64,000 bases of DNA, taken from assembly GCA_949752735.1 (NCBI GenBank), contig OX457038.1, positions 61,949,020 to 62,013,019 on the forward strand. The letters are read 5' to 3'. The number at the start of each line of letters is the position of its first letter. Positions within the stretch are counted from its first letter, which is position 1. The position numbers were made by a program, and so were the translations under genes. Of this stretch, positions 1-33,923 are shown piece after piece. This stretch comes from Lumbricus terrestris (taxonomy: Eukaryota; Annelida; Clitellata; Crassiclitellata; Lumbricidae). The notes under the pieces were generated by a model. It was not told the origin of the DNA, did not search any database, and saw only the letters and a program-made list of their open reading frames with translations.

Positions 1-869
1 TTGGCGCTTACGTCTGTCGATTTACTATCCCTCTTGTGAGCCGTACCAAGCGCCGGCGAATAGAGGGTGGCTCCTTGGTGACATGCTGCCCTTGTGACAA
101 TGTAACGGCTGCAAAATCGGCCAGGGTTATCGGTAATTGGAGTTGCCAGTATCCAAAGTTTGAAATTAAACGACTTTAACTATTTCTGGCAAGAATTTTA
201 TTGTGTGGACCTATTGGGATTTTGTATTACCTCTTCGTGTTTCTTGCAACAACCATTTGGTGCCCTGTACCCATGATCAAGAGCTCTGTAGTAATATTTT
301 GATCCCAAGAGGCGTTTTCTGAAGTGACAGTGAATTCCCAAATTAGGTTAAAACTTACATAGCAATGTTGTATTTAGTCCCTAGTCTTTAAATGCTTTCC
401 AATAAGTAATCTTGTTGTTAAATCTAGTCTTGTTATAGAACTACTAAAGACAGGTACTACAATGCGGAACCTGTGTACGATATTGATGAACAGATAAACT
501 GCAACACAAGTATTGTATTGCATTTGAGCACTTGTAAAATGCCTTCTATTGATTAGATATATATTATATTCAATCTAATTAGATTATTCGATTAAAAGGT
601 ACAATTGAACCACTGCAGATCCTGGCTCTTAATGGCTGTGCAATCCCACTAAATTTAATGAACTATAGTTTTCTTCTTCTGTTGCTCTCAATGTTTATGT
701 TGTGTACAGAAATATAATTTATTTTTCAATTTTTACGCATTTGCATGTTGTGCTGGCCAGTTTAACCTTTTCTCCTCAAACATTAGAGCCGAATAGTTTT
801 TAATTAGTTGTGGAACTTACAATTCGGTAATAGTTTTGAATTAATAAAAAACGATTGAATATTATTTAG
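1..869. other. AP1G1 upstream region, no gene recognised
   Basis: The first 150 bases are less A+T-rich than what follows and could hold a non-coding AP1G1 exon and promoter, but no TATA box or other decisive signal is seen. Bases 150-869 look like ordinary A+T-rich intron or intergenic sequence. Confidence 0.35.
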
Positions 870-889
870 GCCAGAAACATCACCCGAAG
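870..889 (+). other. AP1G1: 5' UTR part of AP1G1 first coding exon, with upstream splice acceptor
   Basis: A pyrimidine-poor but plausible acceptor (ATTATTTAG, ending at 869) lies 20 bases before the ATG at 890. The family usually has a separate non-coding first exon. That exon is probably upstream, within 1-150 or outside the window. The ATG has A at -3. The acceptor is inferred and not proven. Confidence 0.5.
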
Positions 890-21981
<21,092 letters not shown>

Positions 21982-22295
21982 GTCAGTCTACGACAGAGAC
22001 TCTTGTTGATGCTTGGCAATATACATAGTATATACTGATCCCCATTGTTATGAGGGTTTTGCAAAGCTATCTCTGCTCCATGATCACTTTATCATTGCAA
22101 ATGATGATTGATGATGAAGTATTGATGATGGATGGTGTATGATGATGCCACAGAGGAGGATGGACGAAGATTGATGGTGGATGATGATAATCATAATGAT
22201 ATGATCATGATGTTGACCAATGATGATTCATTGTTGATCGTGATCAGTGGTGAACGATGTCTTATGTGGATGATGATAATGGATCATTCATTAAT

Positions 22296-22420
22296 TCTGA
22301 GAATTTATATAGCGCCTCTTCAATATATCTAACCTAATCTGCACTAACTAGCCGAAATGATGTTAAGAGTCATAGCGAGCAAAAAATAACAAGTTGCAAA
22401 ACAAAACACAGTAAGCTGAA
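22296..22420 (-). mobile_element. LINE/SINE 3' tail fragment
   Basis: ATTTATATAGCGCCTCTTCA is the reverse complement of the shared retroposon tail (GGGGCGCTATATAA) found elsewhere in the window. No coding part is kept. Confidence 0.5.
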
Positions 22421-22638
22421 AGAATCACCAGTTGCGAGCCCTCGCAAACACGTAGAGTTAACCATCGGATTCCGTAGTCAGCTGGTAGATGGCGTGGTTG
22501 ATCAGTCTCTGGCAGGTGGTTGATCCATCCGGCTTATCGTCAAGGCTCAAGCAAGGATGCGTATAGAAGAGGACATTCATCGCTTGTTGGTCGGTAGTTG
22601 GAAGCGCCGCCAGTGACAACAGTCGAGGTCACTCCGTC

Positions 22639-22746
<108 letters not shown>

Positions 22747-23629
22747 GCTATTTGTTTTTATAGTTCTAGACATTACTTGTACAGTTCTAGACATGGAGGG
22801 TGTGTTTAACTCTGAGCCTATCTACTAGGAGTGTTTGACACTGACAAGATATTCCATGATATCAGCCGACATTTCCGCTAAAACAGTTCTGGTTACATTT
22901 GTGACTTTGAACAATTAATGGGCATGCCTTGAATTTAATTGAATGATTGATTGAATGATTGATTGAATGCCCCTCAACAAACCGGTTAAATTGTGAAGTT
23001 GCACTGATAAGTTGTGTCAGCCGGTTGTCTACTAGACATGTGAATGATCTCAGTCTGGTGATGGGATTGATGGGTGGAAGGACGCCAAGTCCAGTGCACA
23101 TCCATTTGTTTGCTCAGTGTCTCAAAGATTGATGTCAGATGCTTGAAAGTTTGTCTTGATAAATAGCCCCACCGGCATCCTGCTTAGAAGCACTCTATTG
23201 TGATTGTGAATGTCTGTTTCAATGATCATGTGATTGTCGGGTGCCTGGCTTTTTTCAATGGCCTCTCAGGTCACTTAGGTCAACTGACGATGTTTCCCGG
23301 ATTGTTGTTTGCTTCTGGAAAGCATGCATCTTGTGTGACAGAATGATTTCCCCAGTTGCTAAATCATGAATGGTAAATTCCCGTGTTCCTTGTGCATTTA
23401 TGTGGCCATTTGATTGTCAATGCATTGAATTGTCTCCGCAGTCCGCATTCGAATTACGCTAGTGTCTGATGCTGTCGTACATTACGACCTTTAAGAGTTT
23501 ATCGAATACCCCTTTAAAAGTAGGCAAGGTCCAGTCCTCGGGCCAAAACTTGTTGGTGCACTGTTCAGTAGATATCTTCAAGTGGGAGGCTTTGTATTTA
23601 TACGTGTTATCTGTGTTTGCATGAACCTG

Positions 23630-23697
23630 TATGTATGTATGTATGTATGTATGTATGTATGTATGTATGTATGTATGTATGTATGTATGTATGTATG
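23630..23697 (+). repeat. (TATG)17 microsatellite
   Basis: Uninterrupted tetranucleotide repeat. A variant TATG/TGTG tail runs on to about 23735. Confidence 0.97.
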
Positions 23698-26600
23698 AGT
23701 CTGTATATGTATGCATGTGTGTAAGTTTGTGATGTATGTATAATAAGCATTTGGATAGTACACTGGTACCTTTTAGAAAAACCTGTATTAAATATGTTCT
23801 GATATATACATTAATCGTGAATATTTCAAATGTTAAAGGTTTGCCTTTTTGAACTGTAGGTTCATCATAAAATTATGACTGAAGGAGTAGGCCTGTGATT
23901 ATGAACAATGCTGATGATGAAGCTTATCATTATAATAATGATAAATGAAACATCTCAGTATTTGTATGACACCTTTTGAGCTCTTCTCAAAGGCAGCGAG
24001 GGTGTTGATATTGGTTACCGTAATTGTAATCAGTACAAGAACAACCATACTAATTAATTAATTCTCATAGCCATATATAATTAGATGCATTGAAACTTTT
24101 ATATATGGTTATAATACTCACACACCTGCAGTCGTGCAAGCAACACTAATTTAGAGGTATATTTGCCTGTGTGTAGTATTAGAATCTAGGTATGTGCTTC
24201 TGCCATTATTAGGTTCACTATATAGTTACCAGATCCATAAAAATTAGCATGTTTTACTCGACAACTCGCTGAGCATTGAGTTATGATCTGCAGTAAATGG
24301 GTGTAATGTTACTGCAGAAGAATGACTGTTTCTGTTGAGGTCTATTCATCAACTTCGTTTCTTCTGACCTTCAAGGGACAAGACGTTAATTATTATTCTG
24401 AAGTATTGATGGCAACAGCTGTTGAGATGGTCTTTATGTCGAGACTACTCTTTTCAGAGTCAAGTCTGGATAAGCAGATACTAATACCTTGCTGTTCTAA
24501 GTGGCTGGTCAATCAACATTTAGATTGGTTTCCCTCCTAGATTTTAGCTTTTCCAGACCTGAAGTGCCATAAGTAGGTCTTGACAGAGCCCAGAATTGAG
24601 TTGAATGCACTGTGGAATGGAAATGGATACGAAATGGTGAGAAAGAGATGGCGGAGATTGAATGGAGCATGAGGCAGAAACAATGGCCATATGAGCTGAG
24701 TTGCAGACATGCCAACATTGAACATCTCAAATTGCTATTTTTCCCAGAGGTAAGGATAGTCTCTTAGATGAAAAGCTGTTGTTGTCATGGGGAAATTCTG
24801 AATTGCTGACCATATAAAGCTTTGAAAGAGATGTTGCTTTTTTTGAATGGCAGTGCTGTGATTAGAATTTGTTGATTTTTATTGCACACTCCGTCCAATA
24901 CAGGAATTAGTTTTAAGTTTTTTTGGTACAACTTGTGCGCCCTAAACTCAGCTATGACGAGTACACCGACAGTACACTGTCCGTGGGAAAATGAAGCATG
25001 GAGAGAAGGACCCCAGCGACAGACCTGTCTTCATGTCAAAGCTAGGAAATAATTAATTCACTGACACTTAACACCTCTTGTGGTTAGCGTAAGTGTCTGC
25101 TGTTCTCATTGTACTCACAACAAGTCCAGAGTGCTCAGTGAAATATCCGTGAGTTGTGGGAAGCTGGGCCTCTTTAGTTGCAGTACAGTTCTAGCCACGT
25201 TATAACTCTGCTGCTAGTCATGAACATGGCAGCCTACTGGATTCCTTTGCTATGAGTTGTAAAATTCCTCCTCTGGGGTTCTGTCTTGGCCTGTTGCCTT
25301 CATCTGTTGTTCGTGGGTTGGTTGATCGATGCTGTTGTTTGTGGTTTCATGTCCTCGACCCATGTTGATAAATCGTCGGTTGGTAGCGCCTCTGGGTCAG
25401 TCGGTTGAGTCAAAGGCTGTTCCCTTTCCCATGGTTTCCCTTTGTACTGTCTGGCATTGTGGTTTATATGCGGCTTCATCCCGCCCTCCAGCATATGTCA
25501 CCACCGGCAATTTGTGAGCTTGTAATTCTGTAGCTTTTATTGGCATCTCATACCTTGTTACGAAACTGGTACAGCAACTGTTAAAATAAACTATGACCCA
25601 GTAGCTGTAATAAATGGACCTACACAACTAATGGTCTAATGCAGAGCTGTAAAATGTATCACTTTCCAAAACTGCCTTTGAACGTTCTCGATTTAATGGT
25701 GGGTATTTTACAATGGGTATTTGACAATATAATTGGTAGTCAGAAAGGTATTCTGTCGGCACCTTTGAGCAGTTTTCAGTATTTGTAATTAGAGAAATTG
25801 CTATTATTTATTAATTTTTTTGGTTTGGGATAATATTTAAGTTGTGCGGAATTGTTTATGCCTCCTGAAAATTATGGCTAAGTGTTGTTTTGTTCCTGAG
25901 AGTTTTCATCTGTCTGGACTAAAAATAGTAGAAATGATGACAATGATAATTATAAAATGACAATAGAAAGTGTGGCATATGTAAGTGCTCTGGATATAAC
26001 TTTGCCAAGATAAGTGTCTCTACCAACACTTGCTCCTTTCCTGTGGCGATTAGGTGGTTCAAGAACAATTGCTTTCTACAGCGCTTTTTCTGTCAAATAC
26101 GGCATTGCATGAACAATTCAGTCCAGAAAATTTGTTCTTTTTTATTTTATAATTGTGTCAGGATGTGTATGCCTCAGGTAAAAATTAATTTAGAAACTAG
26201 CTCTATGTGTATTTTTATATATGCTGTGTATTTTTATATATATGCAGACATTGTTGAAACACCAGCAAATTCATTGTAAATTATAGAACTAATATTAATG
26301 CAGTTAAATGCATTGTCTTGTTGGAGATGCCTGGAACCTATTCACTTTATCGACTTATGTACTGTGTAAAGTTGACTAAACGCACTGTTATTGAAAAACA
26401 GAGATGGAGCTTAAACATCTGTAATGTCTTCACGCATTCTTGAAGTGCTATATTTCCTTGGGTAATGTCACATCCTCTGGCAGAAACAGTGCATAATCCA
26501 GAATGTCAGTAGTCAGAATTGTTTGATGTGCACATGTGGAACGGCCTATAGGTGGCCAGAATGTTCTAAACTGCCTGTGCAATTACAGTAAGTGGCATTG

Positions 26601-26854
26601 ATCTATAGACGGAGGAGCAATGCATGGTGAACCTGTAGTTTCTTGCACATTTTTCCAGATTAGTTATGCACATAGGTCTGCGGTTTCTTTCCAAGGCTTC
26701 CATTGAAAAACCCAATATTGAACAGGACCGGCCACTCCATATGCTCATAAGTAAATAATGCACTTGTCCACTCTGCACTTAATAATAACAATAAGAATTA
26801 AATTGCATCTTTATTAAATGTTCTTGAAATTTAATTATGCTAAAATAATAATAT

Positions 26855-27054
26855 NNNNNNNNNNNNNNNNNNNNNNNNNNNNNNNNNNNNNNNNNNNNNN
26901 NNNNNNNNNNNNNNNNNNNNNNNNNNNNNNNNNNNNNNNNNNNNNNNNNNNNNNNNNNNNNNNNNNNNNNNNNNNNNNNNNNNNNNNNNNNNNNNNNNNN
27001 NNNNNNNNNNNNNNNNNNNNNNNNNNNNNNNNNNNNNNNNNNNNNNNNNNNNNN
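26855..27054. other. Assembly gap (200 N)
   Basis: Exactly 200 N, a typical placeholder for a gap of unknown length. It lies downstream of the truncated AP1G1 and is the likeliest place for the missing terminal exon or exons. Confidence 0.99.
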
Positions 27055-27270
27055 CTTCGCTCTATCTCTCTCTTCGTCGGAGCGACACGACAAGATGGGA
27101 TGTCATCGTCAGTCTTCTCATCCAACAGCATCAGCTGCTGCTGCTGCTGCAACCTCCTTCCCGCCCTTTCCTCCTCCGGTTCTCTCTTCCCTCTCTCCTT
27201 CCATCACTCACCGATTCAGTGCAAAGACCGACAGAAGCCATCGAAAGTTCAACAGTTTCTATCGTATTAC

Positions 27271-27274
27271 TTGC

Positions 27275-27308
<34 letters not shown>

Positions 27309-27420
27309 GTTTGTGTGTGTGCGTTGATGTTTGTGTTTGTGTGAGTTGATGTTTGTGTTTGTGTGAGTTGATGTTTGTGTGTGTTTGTGTGAGTATGTGC
27401 GTGCGTCTGTGTGTGTCTGT
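27271..27420 (+). repeat. Compound (TG)n / TTTGTG microsatellite
   Basis: A TG repeat with interspersed TTTGTGTG. GTGAGTTGATGTTTGT-type units occur in tandem at about 27320-27380. Confidence 0.93.
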
Positions 27421-27799
27421 CTATTTGAAAACATCTCTCAACAGCTGTATATGAATGGCACAAGGACGCCATAATCTTAGTACCACTATGTAGCATGACA
27501 AATAACTAACCCATCGCTTCTCAGCTGCATGTAAAGTCATGCATGCACAATTGCATATTCTGTACAAGCCCATGCACGGAGACAAAGGTAGCGTATACAT
27601 GTACATCTATAGACATCCGTCAGCTGAGTATGAAATTTATTGATCCAACGCTCGTAAACACAATTGTTTCAATGACCTTTATTTCAAAACTTAACATACA
27701 AATGAAAAGGAAATGAAAACCAATACGGAATCTATTCATTTTGTATTGCAAATCCCCATCCAACTCCAAATCTTCATAGTCCCATTAGTCTAAATCACT

Positions 27800-28715
27800 T
27801 TAACACATTCAACGCCGGCCATATTTTACCGGCTGGGCCAGAGAATATAACACATAAAACCTACATGAAAAATGTATATAGCATCAACGACGAACAACTT
27901 CTCCACTTTGTAATCTGGTACCAACAACATCGCGTGGGAGATACTTTCTATTCGAACGAAGCGTTCCACAGAGTAGCATCTTTCTTTTCAGAAGCTCTTT
28001 AGCCAATGGTAGACTTGTGTAGAAATTATCGACATATACAGTGCGTCCTTTGTCCAGCAGGCTGTCTGCCAAGGTCAAAACGACAGTCTCTCCATGCCCG
28101 TACGGTGATCTGGCGTTGAGAGTAGATTTACCACAATAGATCTTGGCGTTGTAGACGTAGCCATTTGGAGAACAGAGCAGGTAGATCTACACGCCGTATT
28201 TATGTCTCTTCCCCGGTATATATTGGCGAAATTGGAGTCGCCCTCTCCACAAAACCATTGCTTCATCGATTGAGATTGCTTGACCAAGTCTATAATTATA
28301 GACTTTGAAAATTCTTCAGCAACAAATCGGTTGTTTGCAGTTTGCCAAGTCTATCTTGTGATATGGTGGCAGAGTTCGTGGAAAAGCGCCAAAACTTCAG
28401 AATCAATTCGTAGCGATTTCTTGACAAGATGTTACCGACTACAGGGGTGACAAGTATGGGGATCTGTCGACCAGTATAGTCTCGCATTTCTGGCTTATGA
28501 ACGTGTTGAAGCGTTTCAAAACATTCGCCCGGTCTCACCTCTACAAGGCTGTACATCATATTCGTCCAAAACAGGCCGGTCTAATAACTCTCTGCAGGCC
28601 AATCATCGATAATAAATAGGTAGTATATAGGACGTAAATATACGTCCCGGGCCCAGCGGATAGCCATATTTGGGACGTATATATACATGTACGTCCCGGG
28701 CGCTGAATGTGTTAA
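27800..28715 (-). mobile_element. piggyBac-type transposon, internally deleted and inactive
   Basis: The element is bounded by TTAA at 27800-27803 and 28712-28715. Inverted ends read CACATTCAACGCC and, complemented, CACATTCAGCGCC (12 of 13 identical). TTAA target sites and CAC-type ends are piggyBac hallmarks. Between the ends, on the - strand, lies a fragment of piggyBac transposase (28559-27884). Full elements are usually over 2 kb; this one is ~0.9 kb. GGGACGTA palindromes lie just inside the right end (28628-28700). Confidence 0.9.
27884..28559 (-). pseudogene. piggyBac transposase central fragment, frameshifted
   Basis: Reading down from 28559, the segments in order are NILSRNRYELILKFWRF, a DRLGKL motif, ISIDEAMVLWRGR (first catalytic Asp, after a one-base frameshift near 28297), YIPGKRHKYG followed by an in-frame TAG (about 28189), then VYVDNFYTSLPLAKELL (second catalytic Asp) and CGTLRSNRKYLPRDV. 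The N-terminus, the third catalytic Asp and the C-terminal Cys-rich finger are missing. With one frameshift, one nonsense codon and both ends lost, it cannot make active transposase. Confidence 0.9.
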
Positions 28716-28968
28716 CGGTGCCCCAATCTTACAGTTCTTACTATACGGATAGAATTAAGCATCGAATGGCGCAGGAATGCATGCATTGCAAAAGACGTAA
28801 CTGTCACGTAAGCAATTGAATTTATTCGGAGCATGTCATCCGCTCTCTGCCTACATATTCGTCGGCCAATTGGTTGCAACCTTTGCGTTTGAAAATGACA
28901 AAATTGCATCGAGTGGAGCAAGATTACTTTGGTCTATCATAGTATATTATAGGTATATTATATTATGC

Positions 28969-29566
28969 TTGTATGTATGTATGTATGTATGTATGTATGT
29001 ATGTATGTATGTATGTATGTATGTATGTATGTATGTATGTATGTATGTATGTATGTATGTATGTATGTATGTATGTATGTATGTATGTATGTATGTGTGT
29101 GTGTATGTATGTATGTATGCATGCATGCATGCATGCATGCATGCATGCATGTATGTATGTAAGTATGTATGTATGTGTGTATGTATGTGTGTGTATGTAT
29201 GTATGTATGTATGTATGTATGTATGTATGTATGTATGTATGTATGTATGTATGTATGTATGTATGTATGTATGTATGTATGTATGTATGTATGTATGTAT
29301 GTATGTATGTGTGTGTGTATGTATGTATGTATGCATGCATGCATGCATGCATGCATGCATGTATGTATGTAAGTATGTATGTATGTATGTATGTATGTGT
29401 GTATGTATGTGTGTGTATGTATGTATGTATGTATGTATGTATGTATGTATGTATGTATGTATGTATGTATGTATGTATGTATGTATGTATGTATGTATGT
29501 ATGTATGTATGTATGTATGTATGTATGTATGTATGTATGTATGTATGTATGTATGTATGTATGTAT
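28969..29566 (+). repeat. Giant (ATGT)n microsatellite with higher-order structure
   Basis: About 600 bases of ATGT repeat. A complex block, (GT)5 then ATGT units, seven ATGC units and an AAGT variant, occurs twice with the same order, near 29093-29196 and 29307-29417, about 214 bases apart. Long open frames on both strands are repeat artefacts. Confidence 0.96.
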
Positions 29567-30289
29567 CATGTATGTATACATACATATGAATTGTGATTAC
29601 TACTCTGGTCCAAGAGCTCACTTTGCTCCACACATTCACTCACTCAGCCGTGCCTATTATTAAAATGTATTACGGTTCCACAGTAAAAAAAAAGCACCAA
29701 ACCCGCATTGCGTCACATTAGATGCCGCATTACATTCCACTCTGTATCTCAACCCGGTCGTAACGATATACGTTTCATCACACTTGTCTTCATGCAGTTA
29801 CATCATATTAAGCGCAAATATCATAGCGCTACAAAAGTTGTCTCCCACCCAATGCGTCTTCTCCTTGCCTATATGCATGTTGTCGTGGTCGCATTAAGTC
29901 GACCGCTTTGAAGTGGAAGCCCCGCCTTGCGTTGACCTTCAGGGAAATATAACTTACACTGAGTGTCGCCGAATCCATTACCGGTTGCGCTACTATTATA
30001 GGTCTTCCTTTCCGACTCTCCGGGAAACCTTTTTGCTCGGCTGGTGGAAAGGCTAATGCGTTTGACATGTATGCAGCATTAGGACTGATGTGCGGTTTAT
30101 TGCTGGAGTTGCGCTACATAATTAACTAAGGAAGTAGCGACCTCTGTCGTCTGATTCTGTCCTATTATGTGCAAGTAGTCGTTCTATTTGATCTTTTATG
30201 TAGCTCTTTTAAAGTGATGAACTGTGTCGTGAATGACGCATTCGTGTGACCATGATTGCCAGAGACAAAAAATTATTTTCATTAATTTA

Positions 30290-30450
30290 TCCATTCATTC
30301 ATTCTCTGCACTAATATAGCGTCCTTCAAACAACCTACTGAGGGATCCTCCTACTCAGAGGTGCTCCCATCCCAGCCATAGGTAAAAAAAGAAATAAGAC
30401 TTAAGTGATTTACGAAACAGGGTTTGATTGCCAATGATTATTCAGAGGCA
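30290..30450 (-). mobile_element. LINE 3' end fragment
   Basis: Complement of the shared retroposon tail: TATAGCGTCCTTCAAACAAC, then CTCAGAGGTGCTCCCATCCC and an A-rich segment. It resembles 39372-39520 in the same order. Confidence 0.5.
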
Positions 30451-30461
30451 ATATATAGGCC

Positions 30462-30607
30462 CAGTGCCTAAAGTGTGGAAAAATAAGTGCCTGGACGCCC
30501 CTTACCTTTTCAGTCTGTGCTCGCCAATAAGTGGCTGGACGGCGTTCAGATTTTAAAACAAGTGCATGGACGCCGTCCATGACCGTCCAGGCACACTTTA
30601 AGCCCTG
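30462..30607. mobile_element. hAT MITE, 146 bp, 8-bp target duplication
   Basis: The left end CAGTGCCTAAAGTGTG and the complement of the right end, CAGGGCTTAAAGTGTG, match at 13 of 16 positions. Perfect TATAGGCC target duplications flank it at 30454-30461 and 30608-30615. The interior repeats a GTGCCTGGACG-type motif in both orientations. Size and ends fit a miniature hAT element. Confidence 0.85.
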
Positions 30608-31371
30608 TATAGGCCTACGCAGCTACAAATTAAGATCATTCAGCTGGTGGAACCTATAGTATAGGCCTTCAGGCTTCAACCGAGAAAGCTCGGCGTTGCC
30701 TGGCAGCCAAGCGAGCCCTCTCTTGTCGGGAAGCGAAGAGCCCGACGCGCTGCAACGTAGGACACTGGACGGCAGAGATCGCGAAGGTTAGGTGGAGCGC
30801 AACCAAGGATGAGGCGCGAAACTAAAACAGCGACCCTATAATATTATTATTATTGTAAAATCTACTGGGCCACAGAGAACCAGCGCAACACATCGCCCAT
30901 GTAAGCAGAGACAGAGGCGAATTTGAGAATTCGCCCAATGATCGAACTTATTAATATTTGCTGTATTTTTTGGCCTCCAGAGCTCGTGTGCGTGAAAGTA
31001 CGTACATGATCGTATAGAAAAAAATTATGTCTATTCAAGACCTCGAGTAATTATTTACATGTAGTTCGAGCCATCTTGTCTAGATTCTAGAACATCAGGT
31101 CCTATAAACTTATAGCCTACTTTAGCCTCGCAATTACATTACATCAAGTTACACGTTGGTCGATTGTTTAGAACGCTCGCGAGCCGGTGCTGCGGCTGCT
31201 GCTGCTGCGGCGGCGGCGGCGGAAACCGACTCGCTCCATATAGGGTGCATACTAGTGGAAAGATAATGGGTTGTGTGACACTCGGAGAACAAAACTTCCC
31301 AACGCATGAGTGATTCTGTCTACAAAGCGTGACGCCTGCAGAAACGGTCTTGTGAAACGATCTATCTGATC

Positions 31372-31442
31372 GGCACTGCAGTGGTGTAAATTATTGTGTT
31401 ACGCTATCTGCGTTACACAATAATTTACACCACTGCAGTGCC
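31372..31442. repeat. Near-perfect hairpin: 33-bp arms, 5-nt loop
   Basis: Left arm 31372-31404 and right arm 31410-31442 are complementary at 32 of 33 positions, around the loop TATCT. The arm starts GGCACTGCAGTGGTGTAAAT. It could form a cruciform or, if transcribed, a long RNA hairpin. No target duplication was seen beside it. Confidence 0.93.
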
Positions 31443-31994
31443 AATGACAATTCCAATGCCGTCAAGGAGACAAATTTGTGTATGCCTTAGATAGAGACGA
31501 CACCAAACCGACCAGAGCAGCCCGGGAAAGTCATAAGCCTAACCGTACATATAGCGTACACAAAACCTTTTTCACGGATCCGATTTCAGTGTGTAAGCTT
31601 AGTGGTTATAGGTCTCAGCTTATATACCAAATATCTTGATAAATAGCGCTGTGGCTGACCCAGCTATACGACGTCGGTATACGTTGTAGCTAGGCCTATA
31701 TAGCCTATAGATCGCGTCAGGGTCGTGAGAGCTTTTCAGCGGGTCTGAGAAAATAAATGGATGGAACTGGAAGATATTATAAAGATTCCAAAGAAGTTGT
31801 GGCAGTCATGAGGCATGTCAATAAAAAATAGGTAGGTTAAATTACCTACCGTGACCTATGGCTATAACGCCACCACTGCTAAATAGATTGATAAATAAAA
31901 AAAATTGCAGAAGGAACAATATTATTATCAACAGTGCATCCAATTAGAAAGAGCGGCGCTATAAAATAATACGTTTAAATGCATGCACAGCAAG

Positions 31995-32290
<296 letters not shown>

Positions 32291-32924
32291 GAGAAGGTCA
32301 TGCAGTAACCATCTTAGTAAAAACGCGTTGGTCCAGGATGTGTGATGAAGTCCACGATTTAGCTCGGCAACAAGTCCATTCGCTGTTTGTGCTGGACATT
32401 ATTATGAAACCACAGCAGAGGGAGTGGCAAGGACGTCCGGCTTTGAGGCCTTACACCGTGTAAGCAATTTCCTAAGTCTGTATACCTAACGAAAAATTAT
32501 TGTATCATGGTATAGCCTACGTGGTTTATGACGGAAAGGAAACCTCATTAGTTTTTTTGGCAGTGTATTGTCTATAATCTATGCAAAAAAGCACGCACAC
32601 ATACATTTGTATATATGTTTATATATATATACATATAATATGTATGTATACATGTATAACATATAGAAAAATCATATGCACCGATCGATGTGTGTGTATA
32701 TGTAGCTGGGTGGCGGCGCTCTGTTGATCCCTATATAACCGCAAACTGCATAGTATACGGCTGGCAGATTTCTTGGCTTTGCTTCCCTCGGTCGCCCCTG
32801 CACCCTTCCCTCCCATCATCGTGGCGATAAAGAGGTGGGAACGTCCATGGGTGGAATAAGACGAGGCGGGTGGGCAGGATACGTGAGCCGACGGGTGATT
32901 CTTCGTGAATGAAATATAGCAGCG

Positions 32925-33335
32925 AAGGGAGAACGAGAAGAGCGAGGAGAAGGAAGAAGAGAAAGAAATGACGAAAAAAGAGAAGGAATAGGAGAAGAAA
33001 AAGAAGGAAGAGGAGAAGGAAGAGGAGAAGGAAGAGGAGAAGGAAGAGGAGAAGGAAGAGGAGAAGGAAGAGAAGAAAGAGCAGAAGGAAGATAAGGAAG
33101 AGGAGAAGGAAACGAAGTAGAACAGGAGAAGTACAAGAGGTAAAGTGAGATGATGTGAAAGGAAGTTACAGGAAGAGAAGAGGACGTGGAGGAGACTATA
33201 CGGGAAGAAAATTAGAAAGGAGGTGGACGAGGAGGAAGAAGAGGAAGAAGAAGAAATCGGGAAATGAAATAAATTAAGAGGATAAGATGATTGTAGAGGA
33301 AGCTGGAAGAGGAAGAGTATGAGAGAAATGAAGAT
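32925..33335 (+). repeat. Polypurine tract with GGAGAAGGAAGA repeats
   Basis: About 400 bases that are almost all A and G on the + strand, with a 12-bp unit GAGGAGAAGGAA repeated at 33009-33070. Such purine/pyrimidine mirror tracts can adopt triplex DNA. Proline/serine-rich frames on the other strand are compositional artefacts. Confidence 0.93.
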
Positions 33336-33360
33336 GAGTGGAAACTGGTCAACAGCATAG

Positions 33361-33923
33361 CTCGAGGGTACGCGTACCCTAAAATAGAATACGTTAAAAT
33401 ACGTACGTACCTTTCAAAAAATACAATACGCGTATGATACGTACTGGTACTATACATGTGCACGGAAATTTTGTTTATGGCTTACTCGGCGACCAATAGC
33501 CTACATGTACGTAGGCCTATACATGCAGTCAACGGAATAGTATAGTATACGTCATTGAAATCGGTATTTCCGGTAGCACAGCCGTAAAATTTAATTCGAT
33601 AAATTCTTCTGTTCTAATTAATTGAATGCAACTGTTCAACCTTTTCCTTGGAGTAAGTACTGCAGCAGAACTTAGCCGACTAACTGGCATTAATCAGTCC
33701 ATTAAGTGCTGGATAAACATAGACCTACAATGGCATTGCAGCAATTCACTACGCTGCATTCTTGGCTGTGCTTGTTTGTTTCAATTAAATTGAACATTCT
33801 TGTAATGAGCAATGACGAGGCTAACGTATTTTATTTTTGTTTACGTACCCTAAAATAGGGTACGTTAAAATACGTACGTACCTTTCACAAAATAGAATAC
33901 GTATGGTACGTACCCTCGAGCTT
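33361..33923. mobile_element. Unclassified ~560-bp element with long target duplication
   Basis: The ends are inverted: CTCGAGGGTACG at 33361 and CGTACCCTCGAG at 33909-33920. About 65 bases next to each end are also direct repeats of each other (TACCCTAAAATAG, TACGTTAAAATACGTACGTA, ACCTTTCA). A 15-bp target-site-like duplication TGGTCAACAG(C/T)ATAG flanks it (33346-33360, 33924-33938). No coding frame is present and no family was recognised. Confidence 0.7.

Noticed and set aside
24322..24540. Candidate extra AP1G1 exon after an acceptor-like CTGCAG
   Set aside because: The translation does not resemble the gamma-ear and ends in a stop in the needed frame.
28969..29600. Long open frames of up to ~257 codons (Met-Tyr-Val-Cys or Ile-His-Thr-Tyr repeats) on both strands
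   Set aside because: They are translations of the ATGT microsatellite, where no frame contains a stop. Low complexity and no splice or start context.
32816..33136. Proline/serine-rich frame on the - strand
   Set aside because: Comes from the polypurine tract; composition only.
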